Counted from the stretch's first letter, positions 34,270 through 47,600 are shown. The stretch is DNA of 64,000 bases from Microbotryum silenes-acaulis (GCA_003665825.1 QPFY01000008.1:1364001-1428000); one strand, 5' to 3'. Numbers and translations are program-made. The notes: a model not told the origin generated them from the letters alone.

Positions 34270-36600
34270 TCCCAGAAACTGTTCATCATATTGCCCCCAA
34301 TTCCTCATGGAAGTCGACGATGAAAACATTGCTGGGCATCACTCGGCCCCGAGCCGCCTTGCCCGTGGCGCCTCCGCCTTTCCTATGCAACCCGCACCGC
34401 CCTTCTCGCGTCGCACTGTGCATCTTTCCCTTTTCGTCTCCTACGCTATGCTCTCAACTCTCACGCTCAACTCCGTACTGTTACCCTCTCTGGTTTTCCT
34501 GCAACTCGAATCTCGTCAAAGGTCACGTCATCATCCCTTTTGAGAAAACCCTAGAAGCTCTTTCGACTCGTCCCTCACCCCTCGTCTCGAGCCTCTTCAT
34601 TCGGTCATGCCCTCTATTTCGTGATAACCGCCCGCAAGTTGCGAGCAACAGGATGGCGTCGACCCCTCCCACACTTGGGTTTCAAGTGCCCCAGCCAAGC
34701 GGCTGCTCCCCCCAGGAGACGAATGAGAGATGTTGGAATCAACGATGATCCCGAAGTGATCAACAAAAGAAGAAGAACGGCTGGACCAGGAGTCGGACCA
34801 GGAGTCGAACCTGGGTCGCTTCCATTAATCGGAAAAGCTTTGACCTACTAAGCTATCCGGCCCCCGATATCAGTGCAAGGTCTACTAACACCTTCAACAC
34901 TTCCCCTTAGACCTTTGCACTGCTGCCAGTCTCTCATTCGTCTCCTGGGGGGGGGAGCAACCGCTTGGCTGGGGCACTTGAATCCCAAGTATCGGATTGG
35001 TGGACACCGGCCCGTTTCTCGCATCTTGCGGGCGGTTTGTGTTATCATCGTCGACTTCCATCTAATTTTTCCGTAGGCCAAATAGGGGGAACATGAGCTG
35101 GGGGCAATATGATGAACAAGTTCTACAAAAAAAAAGCTATTGCAATGCGTCGACTCTAAGTCCCAATTGGACTCTGTGTCAAGCTTCTGCGGCAGCTCCG
35201 GCAGCTATGTGCGGCCTCATTGGAAAGATTTACAAGGAAGGTTCTATAATAGATCCTCACAAGAGAGAGAAAGAGGAAGGATTGAAAAAGAAAAAGAAGA
35301 GTAACTGATGTACTAACGACAGGAGGTCCCATTCCGCACCCACTTCCCAGCTCCCCAACTCGGTCGAGACAAAGACAGGACAACGACTGCGCGCAATCAC
35401 CCTGACGCGTGAAGCCCTCTTGTTTATGCTTTTTGTTTGTTTCTTCCTTCGGGTTGGCTGGAACCGCTTCAAAAATAGCTAAAAGAGGTTCTAAGCAGTG
35501 ACGACAAGCAGATGGATGATGATCAAACCCCTGCGCGCCAAAAGCGCCGCGCTGATCAAAACCCGCCGAGCACCGGCGGTGAGTCTGCTGCGGCTTTACA
35601 TCCGAGTCCCAGGATCGGGAGCGAAGATACGCGATGACCAAGGAGCACCTAGAAAGAAAGGGTACATATACAAAAAGCCACGACCAGAAACACGGAGAAG
35701 CAGAAATACTAAGACAAAGGGGGGGGGGGCAAGGGAGGGGTCGAAGCCAGAGATAGAGGTCCCCAGGGACTAAGAGGCCGCAGCCAAGCCCCAGCTACTC
35801 GTCACCCCGACAGCGCCTGAAGTCCTCGGTTGGCTGAGTCTCGAGCGCTGGCTATTGAGCCTTCGAGCCGAGCGAACGATCCAAACAAAAATTCCGAACG
35901 AGCCTCGCCATGTCGCGAAAATCTTGACCCAAGCGAGCGATCCTTCTTGCCGATCCGACGCAACCAGCTCGGATCCAAAAGCAGGAAAAGGAGAAAGGGG
36001 GTGTGGCCCAAATTATTGTCAACATCTGAGCCACCGGAGAGGAAGAGAGAGAGGAAACGAGAAATGGAAAGACTTAGCAGGGCATATCAACATTCTTGAG
36101 CGTCCACCCTACTTGCCGTTCCTTACAAACTGGGAAACCGGCCTAGGGCAAAGAGGAGGGTGGGGGGGAAGACGCGCAGCCTTCCACTGCTGTTGGTTTT
36201 GTTTTGTAGAAACTGTTCATCACTGCGCATTTTTTTTTTGTAGAAACGGTTCATCATATTGCCCCCAATTCCTGTTCCCCCTGATTGGCCTACGGAAAAA
36301 CTAGATGGAAGTCGACGATGATAACACAAACCTCCCGCAAGATGCGAGAAACGGGCCAAATCCACCAATCCGATACTTCGGATTCAAGTGGCCCAGCCAA
36401 GCGGTTGCTCCCCCCCCCCCCAGGAGACGAATGAGAGAGAGAAGGAGAGAGAGAGAGAGAGAGAGAAAAGAAACCAACTAGCGTACTAACGACAAGAGGC
36501 CCACCCCGCACCCACTTCCCAACTCGGTCGAGACAAAGACAGGAGAGCGACTGCGCAACTACCCTGACCCACGAAGCCCCAAGTCTATGCTCGGTCACAG
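34270..36600. repeat. Nested fold-back repeat cluster
   Basis: No host gene. One arm pair is 34622-34730 against 34931-35045 (inverted, about 110 nt), enclosing the tRNA-like unit. A second pair is about 34931-35130 against 36225-36436 (inverted, about 200 nt). A direct pair is about 35305-35420 and 36475-36580, sharing TACTAACGACA and CGGTCGAGACAAAGACAGGA. The phrase TTCATCATATTGCCCCCAAT occurs near 34283 and 36250, and inverted near 35100. A GA-repeat tract is at about 36431-36470 and G or C runs mark several arm junctions. A more degenerate piece of the same family is at about 43390-43450. Confidence 0.7.
34732..34903 (-). repeat. tRNA-derived SINE-like unit, copy A
   Basis: On the minus strand: a conserved 5' flank, a tRNA-like core (34862-34779) with a pol III A box (TAGCTTAGTAGG) and B box (GGTTCGACTCC), then a conserved 3' flank. 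D- and T-arms can form and the acceptor ends pair with one mismatch. A 12-nt tandem duplication in the T-arm/acceptor side makes the core 84 nt, and position 33 of the loop is A instead of T. This cannot be a normal tRNA gene. The same unit with both flanks is at 53888-54046. Confidence 0.65.
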
Positions 36601-36893
36601 CAAGACGCGGTGGAGGCCCCTCAAAACCTCCACCTCAGCAGTCCCTGGCCCCTCAAAGCCGACTTTCTGCCTGTGTCTGCTGATCCCTCCCTTGACTCAG
36701 AACCCCGAAGTCAAAGAGCGCGAGCCACCGTCGAGTCAATCCCAAATCGCGAGCCGGTCCATGAGCAACGAAAGCAGACCTGTAATAGATGAAAGATGAA
36801 AGCAAGATATTTAGTATACAGTTTTGGAAGAGGAAGTGTGATGTGGTGGGTGGGTGTGTGTGTGGGATGGTGGGGGGAAATCGAACCCAGCCT

Positions 36894-39800
36894 CTACTGC
36901 CCTCGCCCGCCCCTTGCTCCTCCCGCCCTCAACTTCATCCTCTCCTCCAGTACCACCCTCCTCCTCTCCACGCTTTCCATCCTCGTCCCGTGCTTCTGCA
37001 TCCTCCATCTCCCACTGCTGATCATCTCCAAAACCATCCCCGTGAAGATCTCGATCGTCCTGCCCGCCCCTTCCTGTTCGCTGAGCTTGGCCTTGAGCTT
37101 GGGGAGGCCAAAGAGCCGTTGCAGTGTCGTGTACTGGGCGTCCTCGATCGTGTCGCACCCGAGTGCGTCGCAGAGCACGCCCCTTGCCGCGATCCAGACG
37201 TTCCGCGAGTCAACGCAGTCGAAAAAGTAGTGGTCGGTGTCGTCCACCGGCGCTTTGCAGACGAGGCACGCGGGAGAAGTGTCGTGGTTTTGTTGGTGTT
37301 GCAGCTTGCGCGTCGCGGTGAAGCGGAGAATCAGCTTGAACCAAACTTCCCTCTCCCTCGCCGTCAGTGCCTTCGAGTTGACCGCCTTCCAGAAGCTCCT
37401 GAGATCGTCCGGCTGCGGTGGTCCCTTGAGCCCGAGCGTGTTGGTAAAGGCCTTCGCGTTCAGGACCCGGCGTATGCGACGGATCGTGTAGGGTCGAGCC
37501 ATGTTCAGCAGCTTGTACTGGCTCGCCTGTTGTGGAAGCACCGGGTCCGGAAGGCGCTGCTCCATTGCGAAGCGGGCCACGGGCTTGGGGAGGATCGCCT
37601 CGAGCAGTGCGCTGGTGCCGATCCGGGGAGGCACGTTGAGCCGTCCCGCCGCCACCGCCGCCGCCAAGGGCGTGTTCTTGTATCGATCGACAGTGAACCG
37701 GTACCAGGCCGCGACTGCCAGTCGCCGTGGGAGCCCGCGTCGATCGTACTCGCTGTTGTCGCCGAGCACATCCGCCGGCGGCGTCCAGAGGTGAAACCCC
37801 CCACCCGCATACAACTCGCGCCGATAGAGATCCGCCACCTTCGGGTAGCCCTGGAGACGAAGGTAGTCAGGTACATGAACCGCGTCGATGGTCTGTTTCC
37901 CTCTGATGGGGGTGTGGAGGCTGCCGAGCAGGGTGGGCAGCGCGAGCAGGTTCGCGGTGGTCAAGGCGCTCGGGTTGACCTGCGCGTCGTGATGTTTCGG
38001 AACGCCCAGTGCGGCGTGCCATCGGGGATGAAGGTCGTTGGGGATGGGAGTGGATGGATGTGGCCAGAGATCGGTGGCCAGGTCGAGGTCGGGCTGAGCT
38101 CGCTGGAGTGCCGCGCGCGCAAGTCCTTGCCAGATCGCGCCAGAACCGCCGAGAAGAGCGTCCCAGATCCGTGCCGCAACCGCGTCCACGACGTCCTGCA
38201 TCCTGATCACCCCCAGTCCCCCCTTGAGCTTGGCTGTGAACAGGATGTCTCTGCCGTAGCTGGTCCTGCCCTTGCCCCCACGGACGAAATCGACGAGCAT
38301 GTCATCGAGCTTCTTGACGACTTCGGGCGGTGGGATGTCGGCTGCAAGGAAGTGCAGGATCTTGGGGATGGCGTACCGATTGACGTAAAAGGCACGGGTG
38401 TGGTGCGTGAGCCAGCGATGCTGGACCGCCTCCAGCGTTGCCTCGAGGCGTTCGATGAGATTCGCGTAGGCGAGTTCGGTGTCGCCGCTGGGGTCGAAGG
38501 GGAGGCCGATCCACTCGAGCGACTCGCCTGCGGCCTTGACGACGAGCGGGCGTTCCCCCGGGTCCCAGCGGCGTCCGATCGGTAGGACGACCGTCTTGTC
38601 CGTGTTGAGCCGGCCATTCGTTGCCTGCCTCCAGTCGAGCGCCAGGTCATCGAGCAAGTTGAGTGACTCCAAGCCGGCGACGGCGACGACAACGTCATCG
38701 GCAAAAGCAAGTGATGTAATGGCGCGGCTCTGTGGGTACGGATGAAGTGCAGGTATGGAGAGATTCAGCGCGATGTTTCGACGGTGTAGAGCATCCAGGA
38801 ACGGCTGAAACACGATGTCCCAGACCGATGACGACGCCGGGTCCCCTTGGCCGAGCCCACACGTCAGTCGCACCGGCGCCGTCAGGAACCCATTGATGAT
38901 GTAGCGGGCCGAGTTCGAGTCACCCGAGTAGAGCATCCTCAGCACGCGAAGAAAGATGGCAGGAGCGCCCAGAGCGTCGAAGATGGCAAAGATCCAGTCA
39001 TGCTCGACGAGGTCGTAGGCGGATGATTGGTCAAGAGACAAGAGCGCGGCCATGGGGAACTCGGTCCTGCGCGCACCAAGTTCCTCGACCAGGAGACGAA
39101 GGTGTAGCGCAGCGTCGGCCGATCGGCGGTCCTTGACGAATCCGTGCTGCTGCGGCGGGAGGAGATCGGGCAGAAGGTGGTTGAGTCGGGCGACGTAGAC
39201 CTTGGTAAAGATCTTGTAATCGCACTCGCGCAGGGTGATAGGCCGGTACGACGAAAGGTCGGCGCGATCGGCATGTTTCTTGTGGGGCTTGTAAATCAGG
39301 CGCACGAGTCCCTGCCCCTGCTTGGGAGAGAGTGAGCCTCGCTCGATCATCGCGTTGTAGGCCTTGGTCAGCACCTTGGCCCACGCCTCGGGTGCGGTCT
39401 GGTAGAGTTCGTAGGGCACGCCCGACGGTCCCGGCGATCGCCCCGGGTGCGTCGTCCCGATCGCGGCCACGACCTCGTCCTCGGTGATCGGTCGCTGGAG
39501 TAAGTCGATCTGCGATTCCGAGAGTCGGCGCAGAAAGAGCGGATCCGAGCGCGGGTCGTCGCAAGTCCGCGCCGCCCTGATCGGCGCGAGGAATTCGTCC
39601 CGAAGTCGAGCGACGCGGTCCGGGTCGCGAGGCTCGATGTGGTAGAGGCGCTGAAAATGCGCCTGCGTGTGGTCAAGAGCAATATCAATGTCATGCGTTA
39701 GCTCTCCGTTGGCCAAGCGCAGTGCTGTGATCTTGGAATCCGAGTTCCGCGCCGCGAGCTTGGAGTGGACCGGCCGCGACAGTCGTTCCTCGGAAGCGAT

Positions 39801-40913
39801 CTCGGGGACGTGGGCTCGGATCCGGAGTAGGCGCGCGCGCTCCTCGACCGCCCGCTTGAGTTCCTCCGACGTCCTCGTCCATTCTGCCGTGTCCTCGTCC
39901 CTCCATATCGGTAACGCCTCCAGATCCTGCACCCTCCCCACCAAATACTCCATCCGTTCCGACCGCTCCCGATGCAGCCTCCTCGCCAGCTCACCACCCC
40001 TATCCCTGCACGCCTCCAGAATGACCTCGAGCTCCCCCACCGGTTCCTCCCCGCTTGCCCCTTCCAACCATCCTTCCATCATCCGCTGAAATTCCACCGT
40101 CTTGAAGGTTGTGGTATTAATTCGATGTAGTTGGTTGGATGTGGTAGGTAGGCTGAGCTGTGGGAGAGTCGCATCAAGATCGTCTGAGAGAGCCAGCACA
40201 ATCAAGACCGGTCGGTGATCGGAGAGATCCTTGGGGTAGTCGTAGATCGTCGAGGCCTGGTCGAGCCTTTTCTGGTGAGTTCGTTGTAGGAGAAAGTAAT
40301 CAAGCCGGGAAAATGAGTTGGGTCGCTTGCGATTGGGGTTGGGTCGAGTGAAAGATGGGGTGATGGGGTGCTTGTAGCGGATGCAGTCCGTGTAGGCCGA
40401 GTCGAGCTTGCCTATCAGGATCGGCCAGTGGTGGCCGCGCCGACTTTGGTTCCGCCGATCGACTTCTGGGCGCGGGCAGTCGTTGAGATCTCCGCCAAGG
40501 AGTCGGAGGTGGGATTTCTGTGTTTTGTGAAATAAGAGTTTGTCAAAGAATTTTGCTCGTTGTTTTGGTTCAACGGGCGCGTAGATGTTGTTCATTTCGA
40601 AAATTTTAGTGTCGCCCCGCAGACGAAAGGAGGTGACCAGGATCCGTCCGTTGAGTGCCGAGTGGGTGCGCAAGAGCTCGGCGTCGATCAGGGGGGAGTC
40701 AGCCGGAATCAGAGTCAGACAATGTTGGTTGATGAAGAGCTTGCCCTCGTACTCGTCCTTGATGAGTTGCCAGAGGTGCGGTCTGATGAAGTGCTCTTGT
40801 ACGAGAATGGCCGATGCTTTGAAAGTGGATAGGTAAGCGTAAATGTTGCGTCGTTTCTCCGGGACCCCCATGCCCCTCCTCACGTTCCAGGTGATGATGG
40901 TGTGCTTGATCAT
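36894..40913 (-). CDS. LINE 1 ORF2: endonuclease-reverse transcriptase
   Basis: 1339 intact codons. Residues ~1-240 are an APE/EEP endonuclease: TWNVRRG, a VQEH metal-binding Glu, GGDLNDCP and SDHRPVLIV. Reverse transcriptase from about residue 550: [53 protein letters not shown] and the catalytic FADDVVV near residue 735. A CX2CX8HX4C motif ([18 protein letters not shown]) lies near residue 1215. No RNase H domain was recognised. The start ATG overlaps the ORF1 stop as TAATGA. No internal stop codon, so recent activity is possible although ORF1 has a nonsense codon. Confidence 0.92.
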   Translation of the reverse strand: MIKHTIITWNVRRGMGVPEKRRNIYAYLSTFKASAILVQEHFIRPHLWQLIKDEYEGKLFINQHCLTLIPADSPLIDAELLRTHSALNGRILVTSFRLRGDTKIFEMNNIYAPVEPKQRAKFFDKLLFHKTQKSHLRLLGGDLNDCPRPEVDRRNQSRRGHHWPILIGKLDSAYTDCIRYKHPITPSFTRPNPNRKRPNSFSRLDYFLLQRTHQKRLDQASTIYDYPKDLSDHRPVLIVLALSDDLDATLPQLSLPTTSNQLHRINTTTFKTVEFQRMMEGWLEGASGEEPVGELEVILEACRDRGGELARRLHRERSERMEYLVGRVQDLEALPIWRDEDTAEWTRTSEELKRAVEERARLLRIRAHVPEIASEERLSRPVHSKLAARNSDSKITALRLANGELTHDIDIALDHTQAHFQRLYHIEPRDPDRVARLRDEFLAPIRAARTCDDPRSDPLFLRRLSESQIDLLQRPITEDEVVAAIGTTHPGRSPGPSGVPYELYQTAPEAWAKVLTKAYNAMIERGSLSPKQGQGLVRLIYKPHKKHADRADLSSYRPITLRECDYKIFTKVYVARLNHLLPDLLPPQQHGFVKDRRSADAALHLRLLVEELGARRTEFPMAALLSLDQSSAYDLVEHDWIFAIFDALGAPAIFLRVLRMLYSGDSNSARYIINGFLTAPVRLTCGLGQGDPASSSVWDIVFQPFLDALHRRNIALNLSIPALHPYPQSRAITSLAFADDVVVAVAGLESLNLLDDLALDWRQATNGRLNTDKTVVLPIGRRWDPGERPLVVKAAGESLEWIGLPFDPSGDTELAYANLIERLEATLEAVQHRWLTHHTRAFYVNRYAIPKILHFLAADIPPPEVVKKLDDMLVDFVRGGKGRTSYGRDILFTAKLKGGLGVIRMQDVVDAVAARIWDALLGGSGAIWQGLARAALQRAQPDLDLATDLWPHPSTPIPNDLHPRWHAALGVPKHHDAQVNPSALTTANLLALPTLLGSLHTPIRGKQTIDAVHVPDYLRLQGYPKVADLYRRELYAGGGFHLWTPPADVLGDNSEYDRRGLPRRLAVAAWYRFTVDRYKNTPLAAAVAAGRLNVPPRIGTSALLEAILPKPVARFAMEQRLPDPVLPQQASQYKLLNMARPYTIRRIRRVLNAKAFTNTLGLKGPPQPDDLRSFWKAVNSKALTAREREVWFKLILRFTATRKLQHQQNHDTSPACLVCKAPVDDTDHYFFDCVDSRNVWIAARGVLCDALGCDTIEDAQYTTLQRLFGLPKLKAKLSEQEGAGRTIEIFTGMVLEMISSGRWRMQKHGTRMESVERRRVVLEERMKLRAGGARGGRGQ

Positions 40914-43150
40914 TAATGGGTAGTTGAGGTCGAGGCGCTCTTGGCGGTGGTGACGTCCTCAAAGAGGGGGAGGGCGGGCAGGACATCGTCCTCGGGCTCG
41001 TGGTCGGACCATCTTTTCTCCTCGGCTACCCCCTTTGCTTTCCCTCGGTCCACCTTCGTCACGCCAACCGGCATCGCCGCCGCCGCCGACATCGACCTCG
41101 TCACCCTCCGCCCCTCTATGCCATCCTTGACAACGACGCGGCTCTTCCCTTTGATGATCACTCGCTTGGCGTCGGTCGGTTCGTCACTCGGGTCACTGAG
41201 GTCCGCCGCAGTCTGCGACCTCTTCATCACCGGCTTCTTGAACTTCGCAGCGGTCCCCCTGATGTTGATGGAACGTATCTCACCGTCCTCATCCCACGTG
41301 GCAAAGTTGTGACGCACCAAAGGGGCTTCAGCGTCGAGCCTCCTCTCGATGCTTTGGTCCCGCTCGAGTCGTGCCTGCTCAACCCAGTTAGCTCTGATCC
41401 TGTCCCACTCCTCCCCCTCGCGTAGCGACTTGGCGAGAGTTCCGGGTGACAAAGGTGGGGTTGGTTCGTGGGGTGTCGATTCGCGGGAAGCGGTGGCGGC
41501 GGTTGCTGTTGCGTCGCTGTCGTCGTCATTGTCCAGCCTGTTCGTCTCCCCTAAGTCCGTCGCTTCCGCATTCTCCGCGTTCGTCGCTCCCCCCGCCTCG
41601 TCCACATCGTCCACCTCCGTCGCCACCTCCTCTTCCTCCATCTCCGTCGCCACCTTGCCTTCTGTTTCGCCCCTTCCATCCGCCATCACCTCATCCTCAT
41701 CAATCACCTCTCCATCGGATCCTCTGCGGTCCTCTAAAACCGACTCGTCCTCGCTCTCAATTTTGATGACCTCCGTTTTCGCGGTCGCCTCCGATTCCAT
41801 CTCCGAGTCCTCCGAGTCCTCGTCATCCGCCTTATCACCAGCGTCCTCCTCCCCCGATTCCTCCGGCCCCTGTCCGCTCTGGCCAGTTACCTCTTCCTCC
41901 TGTCCCTCCTCGACCTCGAGCCCGGCGAAGCGATTCTGTGATGCGATCCTGTTAACAACCGGCACAGGAATGGGGACCTCGGCCTCCACAATGTTGGTGT
42001 CGTTGGTGATGGTGTTCTTGTTGCTGTTGCTGTTGCTGTTGCTGTTGCCGTTGTGAGCCTCCTTTCGCTTCCTCTCCTGATCCAATCCGCAGGTTCCCAC
42101 GTGACCCACGAAGTGGCACCTACCGCAAGCCGCCTCCTTCTCATAGTCATGGCGAAGGGCGGTGACCGGGATGCCTCGAGTGGGAAGGCCGATTCTCGAA
42201 GGTAGGATCTCTTTCAAGGTCGTGTTAGGGCGTTGGAACAGGGAGTCGTCGTCGAAGTGTAGGAAAGCCGAGTAGTCTCCGGCAACGTGGGCGAAGGCCG
42301 AGGCGTTGTCCACGCTGATAACGCGCAGAACCTGCACAAGTTGGCACGAATGTCCCTTGCCTGACAAGTCCTGCACTAGTGATTGGAACGATTTGATGAT
42401 GGCGTCCATGGAAGGCACTCCTTGAACACCGACATTGATTCAAAGCTCGACCATGTTATGGTGGAACCTGTGAGATTTCGCGAAGCGGGCCTTCGCCGAT
42501 CGCCAAGTGAGAGCGGGGGGCGTCGTAAGCGTGGAGTCACGTGCCTCGCCGGTGACGAACCCAACCGTAACGCGATGGTGAGCTGCCCCATTACGCAGGA
42601 TTGATGAATGTTGTACGCCTAGGATCTGTGGTTGATAGGCCGCAAGGTGGTCCGGCAGAGGAACTCCAGGCTCAAAGCAGATAGGAGAGATCGGCGATAG
42701 CAGCCTCGTGACGCAGGCCACGAGATCGGTCTTGTCGGCATGAGACGCTCGCGAGGCGCTCTGGTGAGACAGAGTCACTTCAAGGGCGTAATCAAAGATG
42801 TTCTCGACAGACCGGTTCGCGTTCAAGGCCGAAAATTTCAGCGATGTGGCGGTGGCGACGGGGTAGAGTTCGGCGAAGTAGATGGCCTGGACCGAACGAT
42901 CCATGCGGTTTCCGGGTACAGCACCCATGGCTTGTAGGAGGCTGCCCAGAGCCTTGGCACGCTGTTGTTCAGGTGACTGAGTCGCCATCTGACTCGCAGC
43001 GGCGACATAGTTGGGTGCGGCGGTGGCGGGGCCCGTGACTTGCGTCTTCTTCGAGCTTATCGGGATCTGGTCGCGGGGTGGCTGGACGCTGGTGGCGGAC
43101 ACCGGTGGTGGCGGTGCCGGCAGTGGGGACCCAGGGTCTCCTGTAGACAT
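40913..43150 (-). pseudogene. LINE 1 ORF1 with one in-frame stop
   Basis: Gag-like nucleic-acid-binding protein of the element. The frame runs from ATG at 43150 to TAA at 40913 (745 codons plus stop) and is broken only by TGA at 42442-42440 (codon 237), between NMVEL and INVGVQ. The aligned place in the second element is Arg (VVELRF). A zinc knuckle of the form CX2CX4HX3C (CGRCHFVGHVGTC) follows about 100 codons later; the rest is a long acidic low-complexity region. Both halves are in the same frame, so a single base change, suppression or readthrough would separate or join them. Confidence 0.8.
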
Positions 43151-43202
43151 CTTGTCGGTGTATCACTTGTTAACTCGAGTATCGAAGACTGCGGTAGGGC
43201 GA

Positions 43203-43229
43203 TTTCGAAGTGAAGTGAAGTGAAGTGAA
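43203..43229 (+). repeat. (GTGAA)n microsatellite at 5' junction of LINE 1
   Basis: Four to five GTGAA units (TTCAC on the element's strand) lie about 55 nt upstream of the ORF1 start codon. The same microsatellite borders LINE 2 at 50057-50081. Confidence 0.8.
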
Positions 43230-44641
43230 GGAAAAAGCTTTTTTTTTTTTTGTATGAAACTCATCGCTAATTTGCAAGACGAGAAAACCCCCTACGGAAC
43301 TAAAGGAGATGCTGCCCAGTATGCACGATGATGACCACAACCGCCGCTCGATGCGTTGTAACTAGCAGAACAGACCAACCCGATACATCCGAGTTCAAAT
43401 CCCCCCCACCCACGGTTGCTCCCTCCCAGAGACGAATGAAAGGAAGATTGAAGATAATACACAAGGAATCGGGAAACGATGGAGGAATTGTTGGTGGTGG
43501 TACATGTGTTGTACAGGCGAATCCGATTATACTTGTACAGTTGAACCTTCTTCGATCTTTTGACTTCAGACCCCCCCTGAGACCGCCCTACTCCTTGAAG
43601 CCCCTTAATTCTTTGACACGCGTCGAACAAGGCCTCCGATGGCACAAACATCCCGCTCAATCCGAATGATTCACGTGGTCCAAAGGGGGGATGTAACCCC
43701 CTGCGACCGCAGCAATCACCTACCCCTTGTACCCAACTGCGCTGGATCTGCACCGCGGATTCCAAACCCCTTTTCGGTTACCAAAGTCGGCCCCCCCCCC
43801 TCGCGACCGCACGACCCCAGATCACCCCCATTTCAATGACTGCAACTGCGAAACAGGCCTACTTCGCACAAAAACACACAATCCCGAGATTTCCGGGGAA
43901 AGTCACGGAGCATGTGACAGTCCATTGGACACGCCTCGGTCTGCAGCGCGGGCGGGTGGCCGACAACACCGGCGCGCGGCTGGAGACCAGAGGCGGGGTA
44001 TACCTTCCGCAGGGGCCTCGCTTCCCTGCGGCGTACTCCCAATCTCGGAACGCACACTCGAGTCCCGTTGTACGTGCAGGTGGTTCCCAATCACCGCAGA
44101 TACTGGGGAAAGAAGGAGCATGAGGCCCACGACGGTGATGTCATTGTGTGGGACCTCGCTCGAGTGTGGATGTGTATGGCGGTTCGGTACCCGAGTCACC
44201 CGCCGCGCGGCCGCGACTCCGAGCGAGCAGCAAAGCAAGGAGAGGCGAGCCACGCAGGCAGTTTGTGCCGGCCTTGAACAGGAGATCACGGAGTCGCTCG
44301 ACCGAAAAGAGAAAACAGACCCGGCCCTTGAGAGGAGTGGAAAACTCACGGCGGAGTCCAGGAGAGGGTCAAGGGGATCCGCTTTCGCTGTGTGTCATCG
44401 TGATGTGGCAGAAGCTCGAACCAAGGGCGACGATGCCCGCCGGCGCAAAGAACCCAAGGCTCCTGGGGAGTACGGAAGCCTATGAGGAGGAATGGCAAAA
44501 AGAGCGAGAGAAAACAGGTTCAGTATTTTGGCGTTTTGGGGAGACATTTTGGAGATTGAGAAAGAGGGAAAGGGGACTTGTGATTTTTATTTGGTTTTTG
44601 GTTTGTGGTTCTTGGCTGGGTAGGGAGGAGCGCCGTCTACT
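43230..44641. other. Interval between the two LINEs
   Basis: A T-homopolymer at about 43240-43250 follows the GTGAA repeat. A degenerate piece of the fold-back family is near 43390-43450. The right part, about 44480-44641, is the 3' UTR of LINE 2, A/T-rich on the element's strand but without a terminal poly-A run. No host gene is recognised; C/G runs near 43690 and 43790 make spurious frames. Confidence 0.45.
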
Positions 44642-47600
44642 TCATCGTGCCAATCTGAGCTCCAACCTCTCCTTCAGTCCCGCCATCTCCTTGTCCATGC
44701 TCGACATCGCTCTGGCGTGGCGATGGAGATCCCAGCGTCGGTTGCTGAGAGTGTCGAGCGCCAGCGCAATGAAGGCGCGGATTGGGCGCTTTTTCGACGT
44801 CGGAAGGCGAGCGCGCAGTCGAGGGAGGCCGTGCTCGATCTGAAGTGCCGTGTAGTCGAGGTCGAGGATCGACACGACCCCCAGCGCGTCGCAGAGAATG
44901 GACCTAGCTGCTTGCCAAAATTGAGAAGAGTCAGGGCAATCATGCCAAAAGTGAGTAAAGTCATCCTCCACCCCTGCCAGGCTGCATGCCTGCACAAGGC
45001 AGCAGGCTGAGTCGCCATGCCGCTGCACAAACTGGCGCTTCCGCGTTGGCGTGAAGTGGTACGCCAGCTTGAAGTGCACCTCGCGCTCGCGGGCCGTGGC
45101 GGGCCCGGTGTGGAACCACACCCAGAAGAGTCGCCTTTCTTTGGGTGTGGCGAGTGATCCAGGGCGTTGTGTGTGGTCGAAACGTCGATGGTTGATGACG
45201 CGTCGAAGTCGCGCAATGGTGTAAGGTCTGTCCAAGTTCAACATTCTCCACTGATCAGCACACAAGGGGCCGGAGGGGAGGGGAAGTTTTTGATCAGGCA
45301 TGCCGACCGGAGTCGCTCTGGGCAAGATGTGCTCGAGGGGACCGCCGGGCCGGACTCCAGGTGCTCCAACAACACGAATGACGGGTGGTCGACGTGCGAG
45401 GACGGGAACAGGAGGCGGAAGCGGCGGGATGAAGCGATCGCCTGCGACCTGGATCCACGCCTGGACTTGATCGCGCTTCCATTGCCAAAGGTTGGACAGC
45501 TCCGAGCCGTCGCCTTGGGGATGCTTCTCAGGGGTCCAGGGCACCGTTGGAGCTGCGGGGTATTGGGCTCGCGCATAGATGTCAGCGATGGTGCGTTCGA
45601 AACTGAAAAGCTTCGCCAAACGCTTATCCTGCTCCGAGAACGCCCGCGAGTCATGCAGACCAGGTTGGAGGGGAGAAAGAGAAAGAAAATTGGAGACCGA
45701 AAGTTTGGCAGGATCGACGACGGCAGGGTAGCGTTCAGCGACCGAGAGCACCGCTCGCCAGCGGGGATGTAGCTCCCGGGGTGCGTCGGCGTTCCTCCAC
45801 GTCCACAGATCCGTAGCAAAGTCAAAGGTCGGAAGCGCTCGCCGGATGGAACTCCGAGCCAGATCGCTCCAAATCGCAGTTGACCCGCCGGCCAGCACGT
45901 CCCAAATCCGTACCGAGACTGAATCCACCACATCTTGGATGCTCACGACGCTGAGACCACCTCGCGCCCGTGTCGTGAAGACGACCGATTGCTTGTAGTC
46001 ACTGCGCCGCGGTCCTCCCTTCACAAAGTCGGCAAGCTTGCGCTCGATCGCCTTGATCACGTCGGATGGCGGTACGTCGGCGGAGAGAGAGTGCAGCACC
46101 TTGGAGATGCCGTAGCGGTTGAGATAGAAAGCCCGGGTATGATGCGTCATCCATCGGTCGCGCACCGAGAGAATCACTCGATCGACCCTTCGCTCAAGAT
46201 CATGGAATCCCAGCCTGTTGTTGCCGTCAGGCGCAAACTGGAGACCGATCCAGGGAAGAGACTCGTCCGGTGCCACGAACGACAGTTTGGACAAGTCCGC
46301 GCGATCCCACAACGTCGCGCCCAATGGCATCACCACGGTTTTGTCGGTGTTTAGACGGCCGTTCGTCGCGAGTCGCCAATCCCGAGCTAACGCCTCGAGC
46401 GAAGCAATAGCTTCCGGTCCAGCGACAGCGACGACGGCGTCATCCGCGAACGCCAAATTGGTGATGCATCGAGTCTGCGGACGAGGAGCCAGCTCCGGAA
46501 GAGTGATAGTCAGCGCAATGTTGCGTCGACTGAGAGAATCAAGGAAGGGTTGGAATACCACATCCCAGACAGAAGAAGAGAGAGGATCGCCCTGGCCAAG
46601 ACCGCACAGGAGTCGCACCGTCTCGGTAAGGAAACCGTTGACAATGTACCGCGCTGTGGACGTCTCGCCGTTGTAGAGCATCCGCAAGACGCGCTGGAAA
46701 GATTCCGGCGCGCCGAGAGCCTCAAACACCGCAAAGACCCAATCGTGCTCGACCATGTCGTAAGCCGAGCTCTGATCCAGGGAGAGGAGCGCTGCTGTCG
46801 GGAACTCTGCCCCACGACCCCTAATCTCGTCGATCAGGAGCCTCAGATGCAAAGCCGCGTCCGCTGGTCTTCGCCCCTTGACGAACCCATGCTGTCCGGC
46901 CGGAAGAACATCGGGGAGGATCCGGTTCAGACGAGCCACATAGACCTTGGTGAAGATCTTGTAGTCGCATTCCCGCAAGGTGATCGGACGATACGATTTG
47001 AGGTCGCACCGCGCTGCACCAGGTTTGTTGTGTTTGAACAAGAGGCGCACATTCGCCTGGCTCTGTTGTGGAGTAAGGGAGCCTCGAGTAATCAGCTCGT
47101 TGTAGGCTCGAGTCAAGAGAGGGGCCCAAAGCAAGGGGCAGGCTCGATACATCTCATAGGGGACCCCTGAAGGACCCGGAGATCGACCTTCGTGCGTGGT
47201 TCGAATCGCTGCGAGCACCTCGGCCTCGCTGATGGGCTCGGCAAGAATGTCGACGTGCGAATTCGAGAAGCGCCGAAGGAAGCGAGCGTCGGAAAGCGGG
47301 TTGTCACAAGGTCTTGCTGATCTGATGGGTCCCAAGAGCTCATCCCGCATCGTCACGACCTGTTCCGGATCCTTCGCTTCGACAAGGTAGTGCTGCTGGA
47401 AATGAGAATGGGTGTGCTCGAGCGCGCGCTCAATGTCAGTGGTGAGCTCGCCATCAGCGAGCCGGATACTCTGAAACTTCACATCCCGGGACCGAGCAGC
47501 CAGTTTGGCATGAACCGGACGACTGAGACGTTCCTCGGATGCAATCTCGGGCACGTGCGCCCTGATCCGGGACTGCCTTGCTCGCTCGTTCACAAGTTTG

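Larger units (their letters stand above)
36894..43229 (-). mobile_element. Non-LTR retrotransposon 1 (APE-type LINE)
   Basis: Two-ORF LINE on the minus strand. The 5' end abuts (TTCAC)n at about 43205-43229; ORF1 runs 43150-40913 and ORF2 40913-36894. ORF2 has an APE-like endonuclease, a reverse transcriptase and a C-terminal zinc-binding motif. No LTRs and no clear poly-A tail were seen beyond the ORF2 stop. Related to, but well diverged from, the element at 44642-50080. Confidence 0.92.

Noticed and set aside
34779..34862. Functional tRNA gene on the minus strand
   Set aside because: The 12-nt duplication in the T-arm/acceptor side, an A at loop position 33 and shared flanks with another copy fit a SINE-like repeat better.
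36789..38585. 598-codon plus-strand frame across LINE 1 ORF2
   Set aside because: Antisense of the intact reverse transcriptase ORF; no domain.
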